From NCBI RefSeq assembly GCF_025370935.1, contig NC_133472.1, positions 44,957,951-45,021,950 of the forward strand: 64,000 nt of DNA. Direction: 5' to 3'. Every line of letters begins with the position of its first letter. The first letter of the stretch is position 1. This stretch comes from Choristoneura fumiferana (lineage: Eukaryota; Arthropoda; Insecta; Lepidoptera; Tortricidae). This document shows positions 32,590-43,110 of the stretch, one piece after another. A model generated the notes under the pieces. The model was not told the DNA's origin. It ran no database searches and was given only the letters and a program-made list of their open reading frames with translations. The position numbers and the translations under genes were made by a program.

Positions 32590-34025
32590 TTAGATTGTAA
32601 GAGCATAAAACGAGCCATTTCAGCCGAGACGTATAGTCACCCGAGCCGATACGGCGAGGGTGGATAGACACTTCGAGAGGAAAATGGGTTCAATGCTCAA
32701 GTTTTAAACTCTTCTTTTCATTTCGATTGCGAGGAAATGAAATAGCAACAGTGGCAATAATTTATTTATATTTATTTATTATAATTGTATTTTTTTATTT
32801 TAATGATGTATTTTGATTAATTTGATCGTTTTTTAGTTTTATATATAAATAAAAAATTAATAAAAATATATACTTATTGAAACTTTTTTGTTTATGACTG
32901 TTGACACCTGATTGCCTTGGTCTTAGACGAAGATTTTACTTTATGCACTAGAGCACAAAAATTCATTTTTCTCAAACATGCTCGGAAATGTATGCGTTAA
33001 TGTCACGAAATGGAGACATGAAGTTTCTCATTTATGGCTCCCTACCACCTCCCTACATAACTTCTTGGCCTAGGCCATGAAGTATGTATGAAAATCCATT
33101 ATTGTCCGCTGCTCTAACTTTTTAAATTTGCTTACTAACATTAAACTGACAAAGGAAAAATTACGAACAGCCAATCACCACTACTCTGTAAGCATTTGCG
33201 ATACTGCGATGCGATGCGATGCGATGGATGGATGGATGGATGGATGGATGGGACGGACGAACGGACGGATGGATGGATGGAAGGAAGGACGGACGGACGG
33301 ACGGACTGATGGATGGATGGACGGACGAACGGATGGATGGATGGAAGGACGGACGGACGGACCGACGGACGGATGGATGGAAGGAAGGACGGACGGACGG
33401 ACGGACGGATGGATGAATGGATGGATGGATGGATGGACGGATGGATGGACGGACGGATGGACGGACGGATGGATGGATGAATGGAAGGACGGACGGACAG
33501 ATGGATGGATGGATGGAAGGACGGACGGACGGACGGACAGATGGATGGATGGATGGATGGAAGGACGGACGGACGGACGGACGGATGGATGGATAGATGG
33601 AAGGACGGACGGACGGACGGACGGATGGATGGACGGATGGAAGGACGGACGGACGGACGGACGGATGGATGGATGGATGGATGGAAGGACGGACGGACGG
33701 ACGGATGGATGGATGGAAGGACGGACGGACGGACGGACGGACGGATGGATGGATGGATGGATGGATGGATGGAAGGACGGACGGACGGATGGATGGATGG
33801 ATGGATGAATGAAATATTTCCTCACATTGTTTGAGAAAAGCACTATACAAACCTCGGCCAGAACAGGGATTGCTGGACTCGTTTTATCCGGCCTCGTCTA
33901 CGACTCGGCCGTCTACCCCGAACTTGTCCATCAATCCCCTACTTCATGGCCTCTGCAGTAATGTACTATTATGTCACCTAGATCCAGCATAAATATGAAC
34001 TTTACGAGCATGAGAGGTGAAAAGT
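32590..34025 (+). repeat. Repeat family X, interrupted
   Basis: The left part (32590-32970) matches 18665-19060; the right part (33970-34025) resumes at ATGTCACCTAGATCCAGCAT. About 1 kb, including the tetranucleotide block, lies in between. No duplication marks the break. Confidence 0.65.
33213..33812. repeat. 600-bp tetranucleotide block, GGAT and GGAC mixed
   Basis: GGAT runs alternate with GGAC runs, joined by GGAA, in super-units of roughly 40-70 bp such as (GGAT)3-5 GGAA (GGAC)4-5. All frames stay open on both strands because the unit has no stop. The resulting Gly/Asp/Trp/Met-rich and Pro/Ser/His-rich frames should not be read as proteins. Confidence 0.95.
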
Positions 34026-34178
34026 TTAATTTTTACTATTGTTCACCATTATTGTTGGTTGTTTCAATGCTGGTTGATTCGGGAGACTTGAGGAGGGTAA
34101 AACCTACACCCTCAGTTATTTATAATAGATTTTTAAGTGAAACCTCCACACTGTACTCACTAATGTACTCAGTAATGT
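34026..34178. other. No supported feature
   Basis: Spacer between family X and the next array. Confidence 0.35.
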
Positions 34179-34403
34179 TGCGCAACTAACGTTTGGCAAA
34201 CTGATTCATTTCGCAACTTTTCATTTCGCAACTGTTGAATATTTCTGAAACTGTAAATATTTCAGGATTTTTATAAAACTAACCTAACCTAAAGGGTTCT
34301 ACACGATGGTCCTGAAATAAATCCTGAAATATTTACAGTTTTAGAGATTGCGAAGTGAAAAGTTGCGAAATGAATCAGGTTGCGAAACGTTAGTTGCGAA
34401 ATG
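34179..34403. mobile_element. Hairpin of TTGCGAAATGAA words
   Basis: GATTCATTTCGCAACTTTTC at the left is mirrored by AAAAGTTGCGAAATGAATC at the right; TGTAAATATTTCAGGATTT is mirrored too. The flanks TCAGTAA (34171 and ~34411) could be an imperfect duplication, but this is not secure. Confidence 0.7.
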
Positions 34404-34541
34404 AACGGATATCAGTAAATTTATTACTTTTTGTTTGCAACGTTAAAACAAAAGTACCTGGGCGTCCGAGCTTTGCTCAGGCTATAACTCGAAAATAAGC
34501 GTTATATATTATATAAAAATATATAAAAAAATTGTATGTAT

Positions 34542-35161
34542 ATTTTTGTGAATATTTTGCATTACCTGAAATTAATTATGGCAATTATGCGATAAGGGGC
34601 AATGAATGTTTGTGTTTTGAGACAGTTTTGTCTTTCGAAAACTTTTCATCATCCCAGCCTATATACGTCCCACTGCTGGGCACAGGCCTCCTCTCAGAAC
34701 AAGAGGGCTTGGGCCATAGTTCCCACGCGGGCTCAGTGCGGATTGGGAACTTCACACACACCATTGAATTGCTTCGCAGGTTTGTGCAGGTTTCCTCACG
34801 ATGTTTTCCTTCACCGCAAAGCTCGTGGTAAATTTCAAATGTAACTCCGCACATGAATTTCGAAAAACTCAGAGGTGCGAGCCGGGGTTTGAACCCACGA
34901 CCTGACTTGAACTGACCTGCTTGAGAACCACTAGGCCACCACGGCTTCGAAAACTTTTATCCTCCCTTTTTTTCCGAACAAAACGGGACTACGCAAGACT
35001 GGTTGCTCGATATTTTAATGGTACGGTTTTAAGGTGCATTAAATATGGTTTTAATCAAAACTTTGTTTTCACGCCCGTAAACAGACTTTGAAAGCCATAC
35101 TTAAAAAACCTCACGCAACATTGGCGCCATCTAGAAAGACAAAAAACGATAGCCCTCATTG
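34542..35161. mobile_element. CAATGAGGG-family MITE split by a SINE
   Basis: Runs from GAAATTAATTATGGCAATTA to CGATAGCCCTCATTG, inverse orientation to 17470. The first ~110 bp are missing. SINE B is inserted at 34647. Confidence 0.8.
34647..34946 (-). mobile_element. SINE family B, TSD TCGAAAACTTTT
   Basis: Full-length minus-strand copy. TCGAAAACTTTT stands at 34635-34646 and 34947-34958, and the uninterrupted CAATGAGGG copies show the empty site. Confidence 0.93.
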
Positions 35162-35522
35162 ACCTAGTCCCAAACTAATCAAAGCTTGTACTATGGATAC
35201 TAGGCAACGGATAAACATACTTATATAGATAAATACATCATACTTAAATACATATTAAACATCCAAGACTCGAGAACAAACATTCGTATTATTCATACAA
35301 ATGTCTGCCCCGGCCGGGAATCGAATCCGGGACCCCAAGCTTCGGATAATAATAGTCTGTCAAAAAAGAGAAGAAATTAAAAAGTGCCAACACTGTAGTG
35401 TCCTCCCTTTTTGGTTTGACAGGGTTTGAAAGGGATGACACTACAGTGTTGCCACTTTTAAATTTCTTCTCTTTTTTGACAGACTATAGTCAGGTTATCT
35501 AACCACTTGGCCATCCTCTCGT
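35161..35522 (-). mobile_element. SINE family A, with nested hairpin
   Basis: Body and tRNA-like head (GGGAATCGAATCCGGGACC, CTAACCACTTGGCCATCC) on the minus strand. The TATTTATT tail side is replaced by the CAATGAGGG MITE. A hairpin is inserted at 35353 inside the head. Confidence 0.85.
35353..35486. mobile_element. Hairpin MITE with TAGTCTGTCAAAAAAGAG ends
   Basis: TAGTCTGTCAAAAAAGAGAA faces TTCTCTTTTTTGACAGACTA, and CAACACTGTAGTGTC faces GACACTACAGTGTTG. TA at both edges fits a TA duplication. Confidence 0.85.
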
Positions 35523-35526
35523 CAAA

Positions 35527-35711
35527 TTGGGTTTGGGATTGGGTTGTAGTTCCCACGCGGCCTCAATACGGATCGGGAATAAGTTTACACGCAATGTTTT
35601 CCTACACCGTACGCTAAATTTCAAATTTAGTTGCCTTTCGCGCAATTTCGAAAAACTTAGAGGTACCAGCTCGTATATGAACCCACGACCCTCGCTTGAG
35701 AGATCGTTAGA
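35527..35711 (-). mobile_element. SINE family B, diverged
   Basis: AGTTCCCACGCGGCCTCAAT, CAATGTTTTCCTACACCG and CGAAAAACTTAGAGGTACCA follow the family in order but with many changes. Confidence 0.6.
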
Positions 35712-36268
35712 ACAAATTTTAATATACAGCCGCTTTTTACTACAAATTCCATGCAGACGAAGCTGCGAGAAAATGCACGCACTCGAATCCAACGGGAGTG
35801 TCCTGTATTCACTCCCACTTTTTTACCGAAACGTATGTACGCACTTCCTTGTATGCGCGTAGGCCCCTCCCACTCCCGGCGCTTGGTCCCGCCCATCCTG
35901 CCGGCTCGTTGGTGCCGTCGCTAGTTCCGCCCTGCTGCAACCTTACCTCAGTCTCTGAGCGGACACCGAGGCAAGCCGGTGCCTGCGGCGTTCCACTGTA
36001 TTTTTTTCGGAGTTAGTTAAAATAACATAGTAAGTATAGGGATGCGGGACATGTTCATTTTGACGCATTGTGTGTTCATTCATGACTCGTTCAGGTGTCG
36101 CGGACGCATATGTGCGTGCAAATAAACTGAAGTGTGGGTGAAAACTGAAAGTCATGGAACTTAGTATATTGCAACCGAATTCGAAACCGATATCGAAAAT
36201 CGGTATGTGTGTCACTTTCGGCCAAAACCGAAATGTATATACTTTGTTTGAGGGTTACTTAATTATAC
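35712..36268. other. No gene; GC-rich patch near 35860-36000
   Basis: A GC-rich patch (CCGGCTCGTTGGTGCCGTCG) could suggest an exon, but no frame with good splice sites is convincing. Confidence 0.35.
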
Positions 36269-36491
36269 TAGTGGCCTTGGCCGTAGTCAGAAGATCGTGG
36301 GTTCGTATCTAGGCTCATATTTTTGAGTTTTTGAAATTCATGTGCGAAATTACATTTGAAATTTACCACGAGCTTTACGGTGAAGCATGACGTCGTGAGG
36401 AAACCTGCACACCTGCGAAGTGATTCAATGATGTGTGTGTGTAGTCCCCATTCCGCACAGGGACGCTGAGCTCTCTCATTCTGAAAGGAGA
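36269..36491 (+). mobile_element. SINE family B, diverged
   Basis: CATGTGCGAAATTACATTTG, TACCACGAGCTTTACGGTGA and CGTGAGGAAACCTGCACACC in family order; the tail is lost. Confidence 0.7.
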
Positions 36492-36989
36492 ATTTTAAGG
36501 GAACATTCAACAGGTGCAGTTAATTTCTCCAAAATAACTGCAATGACCTAAGTCATCAATAATTAAGATAATTAATTATATAGTGTAAGGATTTTTTTAA
36601 AGTGTTAAAGTTATATGAAGTTTTTTTGGGAATATAGTGCGATAGTTTCGTTATGCAAAATTAATTTTACGCCAATAAGTATATCTTATGCGAACTAATT
36701 CTGCTAATAAAGTTTATTCAATACTTGCTATGCTAAGTGTATTTCGGGCAAACAAGATTTTTTTTGTTTTTAATGTCTTTTTTGTGTTTTTTTTTGTATA
36801 ATTTGGATTTTACAGCGCATTCTACTGTAATGCTGTAAATTTTTATTGGTAAATAAATAAATAAATAAATGTCAAATACTAATGTTGTCGACCGTGGTGG
36901 TACGATTTTGTATGTAGCCTGTTAAATCCCACAGTTGGGCAAAGGTCTCTGTTTCCTCCGCCACTCTCCCTTATCCTGGGCAAGCACCA
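36492..36989. other. No gene; diverged repeat traces
   Basis: GGAACATTCAACAGG then AGTTAATTTCTCCAA resembles 8012-8045. ATGCGAACTAATTCTGCTAA near 36690 is word-array-like. CACAGTTGGGCAAAGGTCTC near 36932 looks like LINE 3' sequence. Confidence 0.4.
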
Positions 36990-37330
36990 ATCGAGCTGAA
37001 AAGCGCTTAGCTTGTCTTGTCATCTCTCGGCTCTGCTTCTACTCATTCGGTACAAAATATATATTTTTGAGGAAAACGAGTACGCGGGTTACCTGATGGG
37101 AAGCAATCACCGCCGCCAACGGACACCCGCAACACGACGGGTACCACTGGTGCGTAGTCGGCCCTTTCAGAGTGATAGGCTCGTTTTCAAAGATTCGCTC
37201 CGGGAATTCAGTTCCAGGAAGCTGGTTCCATTGTTTTGTCGTGCGTGGGAAAAGGTTCCGCTTAAAGCGGTCGAGATTGCTAACCATCAAAGGGGATAGT
37301 TGGTGCGAAATTTTTAACTGAGCCAACGTC
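36990..37330 (-). pseudogene. Jockey/CR1-like LINE C-terminus
   Basis: The minus-strand frame of 95 codons reads NLDRFKRNLFPRTTKQWNQL then PGTEFPERIFENEPITLK. To my knowledge the FxPRTxxxWNxLP signature near the C-terminus of the reverse transcriptase frame is typical of Jockey- and CR1-like LINEs. Only this end is present, running into former 3'UTR with VIASHQVTRVLVFLKN. No start, core or tail is present, so it is dead. Confidence 0.75.
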
Positions 37331-37707
37331 TTGCCCTATACATTCACAAATAGTTAAGCCTTAACCCTGGACGAGACCTTCTGGAGGCTTAACTGTCGAA
37401 CCGATATTATGTTGTCGGCTACGGTTCGATGCACAGAGTACTTGCAACCGGAGACGGCAACAAGCAACTTGGATTTTCTCAATACGATAGGCAGTGGCCG
37501 CACCGCCCGTGGGTAAAGTGGCAGTGAATTCTCTTTTGTATTAAAAGCAGAGTATAGTCAAGTGCCCAACAATGAAACATAAAATTCAAAATCTCATAAA
37601 TCTTTTGTTTCGACAGATTACCAAATTGGTAATTTTATTGGGTTTCGGGTAACATATACAGTATTCTTTAGGAATGTGTAGTAAGTCATCAAAAGAATAA
37701 AAAGTAA
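37331..37707. other. No supported feature
   Basis: Mixed sequence; possibly more LINE-derived DNA (CTGGACGAGACCTTCTGGAG), not provable. Confidence 0.35.
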
Positions 37708-38250
37708 AAAAAACCGGCCAAGAGCGTGTCGGACGCGCCCAAAATAGGGTTCCGTAGTCATTACGAAAAAAATAAGCAATATTTTTCTAAGGATTTCGTA
37801 TAAGTACGGAATCTTCCAAGTTTAGGTATATTTTATACCTTAGGCTGCTATTTACTCTTAAACTACTAATAATTCTCAAGCAAATTTAGCCGTTATAGTT
37901 TTCCTTGAAAGTTTGATATACTTACTACCATTCTGGTTTTTTCAAATTTTTCCACCCACCGGCTGATTTTAGAGGGGGGGGGGGTTAACTACCCAACGGG
38001 TGAACTATCCAACGATACCCCACACTAAAAGTTTGGATGAGAAAAAAAATCATCCCCACTTTACGTCTAATTTTTTTTTTTAAATTATTGTATCATTTTG
38101 TCGGCATACTTTACATACATATTCGTGCAAAATTACAGCTTTCTAGCATTGATAGTCCCTGAGCAAAGCCGCGGACGGACAGACAGACAGACAGACACAT
38201 GGCGAAACTATAGGTTCCGTTTTTGCCATTTTGGCTCCGGAACCCTAAAA
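37708..38250 (-). mobile_element. GGTTCCGTAGCC repeat, inverse copy
   Basis: AACCGGCCAAGAGCGTGTCG at the left to ATTTTGGCTCCGGAACCCTA at the right: inverse match to 21398-21945 along the whole length, with a G run near 37975. Confidence 0.75.
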
Positions 38251-38276
38251 ATGGCAATGGATGGGTTAGAATTGCA

Positions 38277-38500
38277 CCTCTCCATTTCTTCTGTGGACGT
38301 CTTAAGAGGCGACTGAGGTTATAGGTTAAGGTATACCGTAGGCGACAGGCTAGCAACCTGTCACTATTGCACCGTGTCTGTCAAACTTAAAACCTAAAAT
38401 TGCTAAAAGTGGCTTCGAAGCGGTAACGTTTCGTGTGCTCTGCCTACCCCATTTGGGAATAGAGGCGTGATGTTTGTGAGTGTGTGCGTGTGTGTGTGCT
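38277..38500 (+). mobile_element. LINE/SINE 3' end with (GT)n tail, copy 1
   Basis: GTGGACGTCTTAAGAGGCGA, GTATACCGTAGGCGACAGGC, AAAGTGGCTTCGAAGCGG and CGTGATGTTTGTGAGTGTG. Second copy at 42697. Confidence 0.7.
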
Positions 38501-39227
38501 ACGTATACGCTTACCACTACGGACTAAAAAAAAACTCAGAAATCTACCCAATAAGAAATATAAAAGTATTGCCCGCTGAATGCATCAATCCTAGAGTAAG
38601 TTCAGTCTAAGTTGTTGCTTTGCCCTAGCAGGGTCCATGTAGCACTGTAATATTTATTTGCCATCTCATAATACCATGGCTGCAACGAATGAATAAATAA
38701 ATAAATAAATGATGTAAGATAAAGGCAATTCCAGTCATGGGTACTCAATGTTTCGGTTACACGAGTAATGAAGAAAATATGAGCGGCTAAGTGGAAGCCT
38801 CTATAAAATTCCAATGCCTTAATGACTTCACTAAAAAAAGTCGTGGCTTAGTATACTCAGCGGCGTAAAAGAGATATCGAATACAATTGCGAACGTGCGC
38901 GTTAGACAATACCGCCTCGGTCAGATCAATGAGTATTTAGCGTTTTATGGTGGTAATTGGTAAGATTAAAATAAATAAGTATATGTAGAATTATGAGTAT
39001 GGTCCTTGTATGGTCATTACTATGTGTGGTTTATTAAGGATTGGCATTATAGCACTTACGAAACGCCAGTGTTGCCATGCGTGGCGCGCTTGACGGAGCC
39101 TGAGAAGTGAAAAAACTTTTTAAAACTACTTTCGGATAGCAACAAATGTGTTTGTCTATGTTTGTTACTCCTTCACTCTGAAACGGCTAAACGGATTATA
39201 GCTGGGCATTTGGAATATTATTATATT
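38501..39227. other. No gene; unrecognised
   Basis: Mixed sequence; ACGGCTAAACGGATTATAGC near 39182 recalls Helitron interiors. The last 11 bases are the left duplication of the next LINE. Confidence 0.4.
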
Positions 39228-39614
39228 TTTCTTCTTCTTCTTCTTCTTTGTCGTGTCGCTCTTGGCAGAGCGGTCGTGGTCACATTGAGGCGTCCGCGTC
39301 GGTGGTAGAGGCGGACACAGCTCTCCGTACGATCTCCCGCCATACCCTTCTGTTGGCAGACTGTCTGGCACAGTCAGATACGCCGTTTCCTACAGCGGCC
39401 TTCACTTGATCAGTCCAGCGCATAGGTGATCTGCCGCGCGACCTGGTTCCCTCCACCTTTCCCTGCACGACTAGCCGCTCTATGGAGTCGCCATCCCGCC
39501 TGGAGACATGTCCAAAGTACTGCAGTATGCGCGACTGTACTATGGTCGATAGACGCTGAGTGATGCCAAGCTCCTGGAGTATGGATGCGTTGGTGCGGCA
39601 GTCCGTCCATGATG
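39228..39614 (-). pseudogene. 5'-truncated LINE with TSD ATTATTATATT
   Basis: The minus-strand translation holds GKVEGTRSRGRSPMRWTDQV and KAAVGNGVSDCARQSANRRV, then WREIVRRAV, the end of an RTE/R4-like polyprotein, followed by (AGA)n. ATTATTATATT stands at 39217-39227 and 39615-39625. Upstream the translation reads QYFGHVSRRDGDSIERLV. No catalytic domain; same family as 23161. Confidence 0.85.
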
Positions 39615-39673
39615 ATTATTATATTATGTGCTAAGTATTCCAAATGTCCAGATGGCTATTTTTTATATCAATA

Positions 39674-39905
39674 CTAGCACTGGCTGTTGCCCGCGACTCC
39701 GTCCGCGTCGAATTTGTTAATCGCTATCCCGCGGGAACTATGCAATTTTCCGGGATAAAAAATATCCTATCCTATGTCCTTCCCCGGGACTCAAACTATC
39801 TGTATACCGAATTTAATTTCAACCGGTTCAGTGGTTTATGTTTGAAAGGGTAACAAACGAACAAACAGAATAACTTATAGGCTTTCGCATTTCTAACATT
39901 AGGGG
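39674..39905 (-). mobile_element. Helitron, 5' end diverged
   Basis: CTAGCACTGGCTGTTGCCCG at the left is the inverse of a Helitron 3' end; GACTCAAACTATCTGTATAC and AACGAACAAACAGAATAAC follow. The 5' TC end is not clear. Confidence 0.7.
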
Positions 39906-40045
39906 CATCTTTCTGTTTAGTTTTAGTTTTTGTAAATAAGGGACCCCATTCCATACATCCCTGTACTATTATTGTTCTTTTCATGTATTTTTTTCTTTAA
40001 TTTTATACTGTAGTTTTAAAGTATTTTATTTGTAATTATTTTATT
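39906..40045. other. No supported feature
   Basis: AT-rich spacer. Confidence 0.3.
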
Positions 40046-40176
40046 TTGAAAAATGACTTTCTGCCACGTTTCTTGCGGCGCATTCTTCTTGGCAATGATG
40101 GTCTTTACGAAAGCGGTGGTAGTTTAAAAAAAAGACGTGTAAAAGTGCCCATTGCGGCCTATTTACTGAATAAATT
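40046..40176 (+). mobile_element. LINE 3' end of the family at position 1
   Basis: CGTTTCTTGCGGCGCATTCT, GAAAGCGGTGGTAG and GTAAAAGTGCCCATTGCGGC, ending TACTGAATAAAT. Confidence 0.7.
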
Positions 40177-40177
40177 T

Positions 40178-40350
40178 GGGCTCCACAGAAAACCAGCGTT
40201 ACTGCACATAATGTGCGGCAACACATGCTGAGTGGAGACCCTTTTTGGTATCCTGCCGTGTCACCTAGTAACATAGTTTTAGTGCTAGTTCTAGTCTTAG
40301 TTTTAGGTGATACTTTTTGGAGCCAAAATAAACTTTTCTTTCTTTCTAAA
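40178..40350 (+). mobile_element. LINE 3' end with (TTTC)n tail
   Basis: AACCAGCGTTACTGCAC, GCGGCAACACATGCTGAGTG and GCCAAAATAAACTTTTCTTT. Same family as the host split at 47003-48243. CACCTAGTAACATAGTTTTA shows the site that is filled in that copy. Confidence 0.7.
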
Positions 40351-40614
40351 ATGATTTTAACCCTTAATAAGGCCCCAGAATCAAAAACAGCTATCGAATA
40401 CATACCTGACAAAGGTTGTTTTTAAAGCTAGTAGTGTTTTCAATAATTACAATGTATATTGTAACTTATAACTAACAAAATAAGGTTGAATTTCTAAGTC
40501 TATGCATGTGGTAGCTAAATCGCCTCTACCTTTTTAAGGCTTAATTTCACTGATGTATTAAACTGGTAAATTTAGAATTTTTGAGTTTTGGCCCGTCTTC
40601 TGCCCTTTGCCTGG
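40351..40614. other. No supported feature
   Basis: AT-rich; nothing recognised. Confidence 0.35.
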
Positions 40615-40700
40615 AGGCTCTCTAGCTTTTTGTAGCCGGCCGCTACGTGCTACGCCGTAGCACTCCGCTCGTAGCTCGTAGCGGGGTCAACAACCAGGCC
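40615..40700. repeat. Word array of CGTAGC/GCTACG
   Basis: GGCCGCTACGTGCTACGCCG then TAGCACTCCGCTCGTAGCTC. Similar array at 49990-50075. No bounded element can be drawn. Confidence 0.5.
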
Positions 40701-40707
40701 CCTATAC

Positions 40708-40820
40708 TACGAAGTGCTAAATTCGAACTTCGTATTTTGCCGTCCCGTTGACGCTTATGTAACTACGAGAGTGAGATAGACGATACGTACGAAGTTCGAT
40801 TTTCGAATTTCAAGATGACA
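40708..40820. mobile_element. TTCGAAGTTCG palindromic repeat
   Basis: AATTCGAACTTCGTATTTTG at the left faces CGAAGTTCGATTTTCGAATT at the right, core CGTCCCGTTGACGCTTATG. Confidence 0.65.
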
Positions 40821-40870
40821 TTGACATTACATAGTTCGATATTTCAAAAATGGCTGGACCGATTCTAATG

Positions 40871-41091
40871 TACCATCTTGCTCGCTAATCCTGCCGTGAA
40901 GCAGCAGTGCATGCACTGTGTTTCGGCGTGGAGAGTAAGACAGCCGGTGATATTATTGGCACTTGAGGTATCCCATTTTAGGCCTCTAGGTTGGCAACAC
41001 CAGGGGTATTGCAGATATTTATGGGCGGTGGTGATCTCTTACCATCAGGAGACCCACTTGCTCGTTTGCCATCCAGTAGAATAAAAAAAAA
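40871..41091 (+). mobile_element. Retroposon C, 5'-truncated
   Basis: Begins inside the family at ACCATCTTGCTCGCTAATCC and ends CCAGTAGAATAAAAAAAA. Confidence 0.8.
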
Positions 41092-41112
41092 CTCAGGTGG
41101 AAACGCAGGCTA

Positions 41113-41327
41113 TAAGGGAGAGTAACCTACATTGAACCGGCGCTTAGATTGGACTGCTTCTGTATTTCCACCAAATTGCACAATTTATTTACACTGGCAA
41201 CAAACACTGTTTGTGGCGCTGTCATCGCTTCACTTTTTGTTGCCAGTGTAAATAAATTGTGCAATTTGGTGGAAATACAGAAGCGGCCCAATCTAAGCGC
41301 CGGTTCAATATAGGTTACCCTACCCTA
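41113..41327. mobile_element. Hairpin MITE, arms of about 90 bp
   Basis: GAACCGGCGCTTAGATTGG, CTTCTGTATTTCCACCAAAT and TGCACAATTTATTTACACTG are all mirrored in the right arm with almost no change. Loop of about 30 bp. Confidence 0.9.
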
Positions 41328-41430
41328 TGTTCTGTGATAGTAACAGAGTTTTAGCGACTGCGCGGTCGCTGTCTGTAACAAGGCCAATCGGCTTAGTGTT
41401 AAGCCGAAATAGCTGGTTATATAAGGTTTT

Positions 41431-41955
41431 ATATAAGGTGTTTATAAATGAAAACCTCGGATACCCCAATAGTACATTTTGTTTTAAATTAGTTTATATG
41501 CATTTATTTTCGTATGTTTTGCTAAGTCGGTAATTCTACTTAATTTCTAACTCTACACTAGTCATTTGTGCTTGAAGATTGCGCTTCGCTGTTTTTAGAA
41601 CAATAAAACAATAAATTAAACTGATGAAAATGCTATAACTAAAAATTTACGCTTTTCGCAATTTTTCCTAGACGTTGCTTCGTACCAAATTGCAAGATTC
41701 TGTGTTCACGGGAAGTACCCTGTAGGTTTTGATTCCCTTGCGAGTGTCGAAAATTTGCAGCATAAACGGCTGTGTGATCTTTTGATTGCGTTGGCTTAGA
41801 AGTTTGGTTTTTTCACAGCTCCAAGATACAGTAGACTTGAGTATATGATATGAATTTAAGCTTGATAACTCAACACGCTCCTGAGAAAAAGGGTACAGTG
41901 TAGTATAATTGATTCTACTCTTGATTCTGGACAAACTAATTTCAGCCATTGCTCT
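41431..41955. mobile_element. AAGGTGTT-ended element, copy 1
   Basis: Left end TATAAGGTGTTTATAAATGA; inner segments CGTATGTTTTGCTAAGTCGG and GTACAGTGTAGTATAATTGA match 49318-49951. A minus-strand frame of 93 codons crosses it but has no domain I recognise and is absent from the other copy. Confidence 0.55.
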
Positions 41956-42020
41956 TATATTTATAATAATAATAATAATTTATTTATTTATCAGACAACA
42001 TAGATCCATTCATTTGTTAG

Positions 42021-42155
42021 TACAGTCACCAGCATTAATATCTGCCACAGCGGAGCGTGCAAAAATATCTGACACGTCCTTCCGGCCCTAGGAATAGAGT
42101 CGTATCAGATATTTATGCACGCTTGTTGTGTCAGATATTGGTGCTGGTGACTGTA
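42021..42155. mobile_element. MITE TACAGTCACCAGC, complete
   Basis: TACAGTCACCAGCATTAATA at the left faces ATTGGTGCTGGTGACTGTA at the right. The interior repeats ATATCTGACAC motifs. Partial copies: 4026, 52361 and 53551. Confidence 0.85.
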
Positions 42156-42696
42156 CATACACACTTAAAAACTAAGTTAGACATGTTTAAAATTAAATTA
42201 AAAATTAAAAATTAATATGAAATGTCAAATACATAAAACTTTAAAATTACAATTACAGATCAGACTTGACGTCAAAAAGAAATACATTTCTAAAAGTTTG
42301 TCACCAGGCATTTTTGACAACATGTGTTTTGGTCCAATGGTGCAATATCGGACAAGATACATCCTCCGATATTGCACATAGAAGGCTGTTACTGCTGCCC
42401 CTCATCCTATCCATGGCTGATGATATTCGTTTGCGTATCACGGCTCCAAAACTATCAGTACGCGCCTCCGCAAACATGCCGGAACGGGGGCAGCCGCAAC
42501 AGCATCCTGAAGGTGTTGTTATATTGGACCTTTAGAGCATTGAATGACTTTTGCACTTGAGCACTGAATGATTTATGACGAATTGCATATCCTGAAATTA
42601 TAAACCTATCTAGTGTAACAAAATTATTTAAATGTTAATGCTGCTCCTAAATATTTGAACACTTTGCCCACTCCGATATATCTGATGGTTACTCCA
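42156..42696. other. No supported feature
   Basis: Mixed sequence; overlapping frames in two phases near 42266-42560 (MSMADDIRLRI-like) may be LINE-derived but show no clear motif. Confidence 0.35.
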
Positions 42697-42882
42697 TTTT
42701 TTCCGTGGATGTCGTAAGAGGCGACAAAATATATAGGTTAAGGTATACCGTAGGCGATAGGCTAGCAACCTGTCACAATTGTACCGTTTTTTTGTCAAAC
42801 TTTCAACCTAATATTGCTAAAAGTGGCTCCGAAGCGGTAACGTTTCGTGTGCTCTGCCTAATACAGCGGAATACAGGCGTGA

Positions 42883-42920
<38 letters not shown>

Positions 42921-42935
42921 TGACTCCCAACAAAG
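42697..42935 (+). mobile_element. LINE/SINE 3' end with (GT)n tail, copy 2
   Basis: Matches 38277-38500 (GTATACCGTAGGCGATAGGC, AAAGTGGCTCCGAAGCGG, GGCGTGATGTTTGTG) and ends in a (TG)n run of about 35 bp. Confidence 0.75.
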
Positions 42936-43110
42936 AGTCAAATGTGTATCAGATACTTTCAATATTTGTAACTTCCCATGACCCAAACAATTTATTAATC
43001 TTTGCTGTATTGATCAGACTTTTATTCAGGTATTCTTGACATGTCAAGAACACGATGCACCTGTAGTAACTGGAACAGGCTGAAACTTTTATTATAGTGT
43101 TAATGCATAG
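42936..43110. other. No supported feature
   Basis: Spacer; TAATGCAT before 43110 is the left duplication of the SINE. Confidence 0.35.

Noticed and set aside
33128..33850. Long open frames of 220-229 codons on both strands
   Set aside because: They follow from a four-base repeat without stops; the Gly/Asp/Trp and Pro/Ser/His patterns are products of the repeat.
34281..34290. CCTAA repeats resembling the insect telomere unit (also near 58375)
   Set aside because: Only about two units; expected by chance in AT-rich DNA.
34171..34418. Duplication TCAGTAA around the TTGCGAAATGAA hairpin
   Set aside because: Only seven bases match and the left terminus seems shortened, so it is not counted among the 8-bp elements.
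41668..41949. 93-codon minus-strand frame as a gene
   Set aside because: Lies inside a repeat whose other copy (49318) does not keep it; no recognisable domain.
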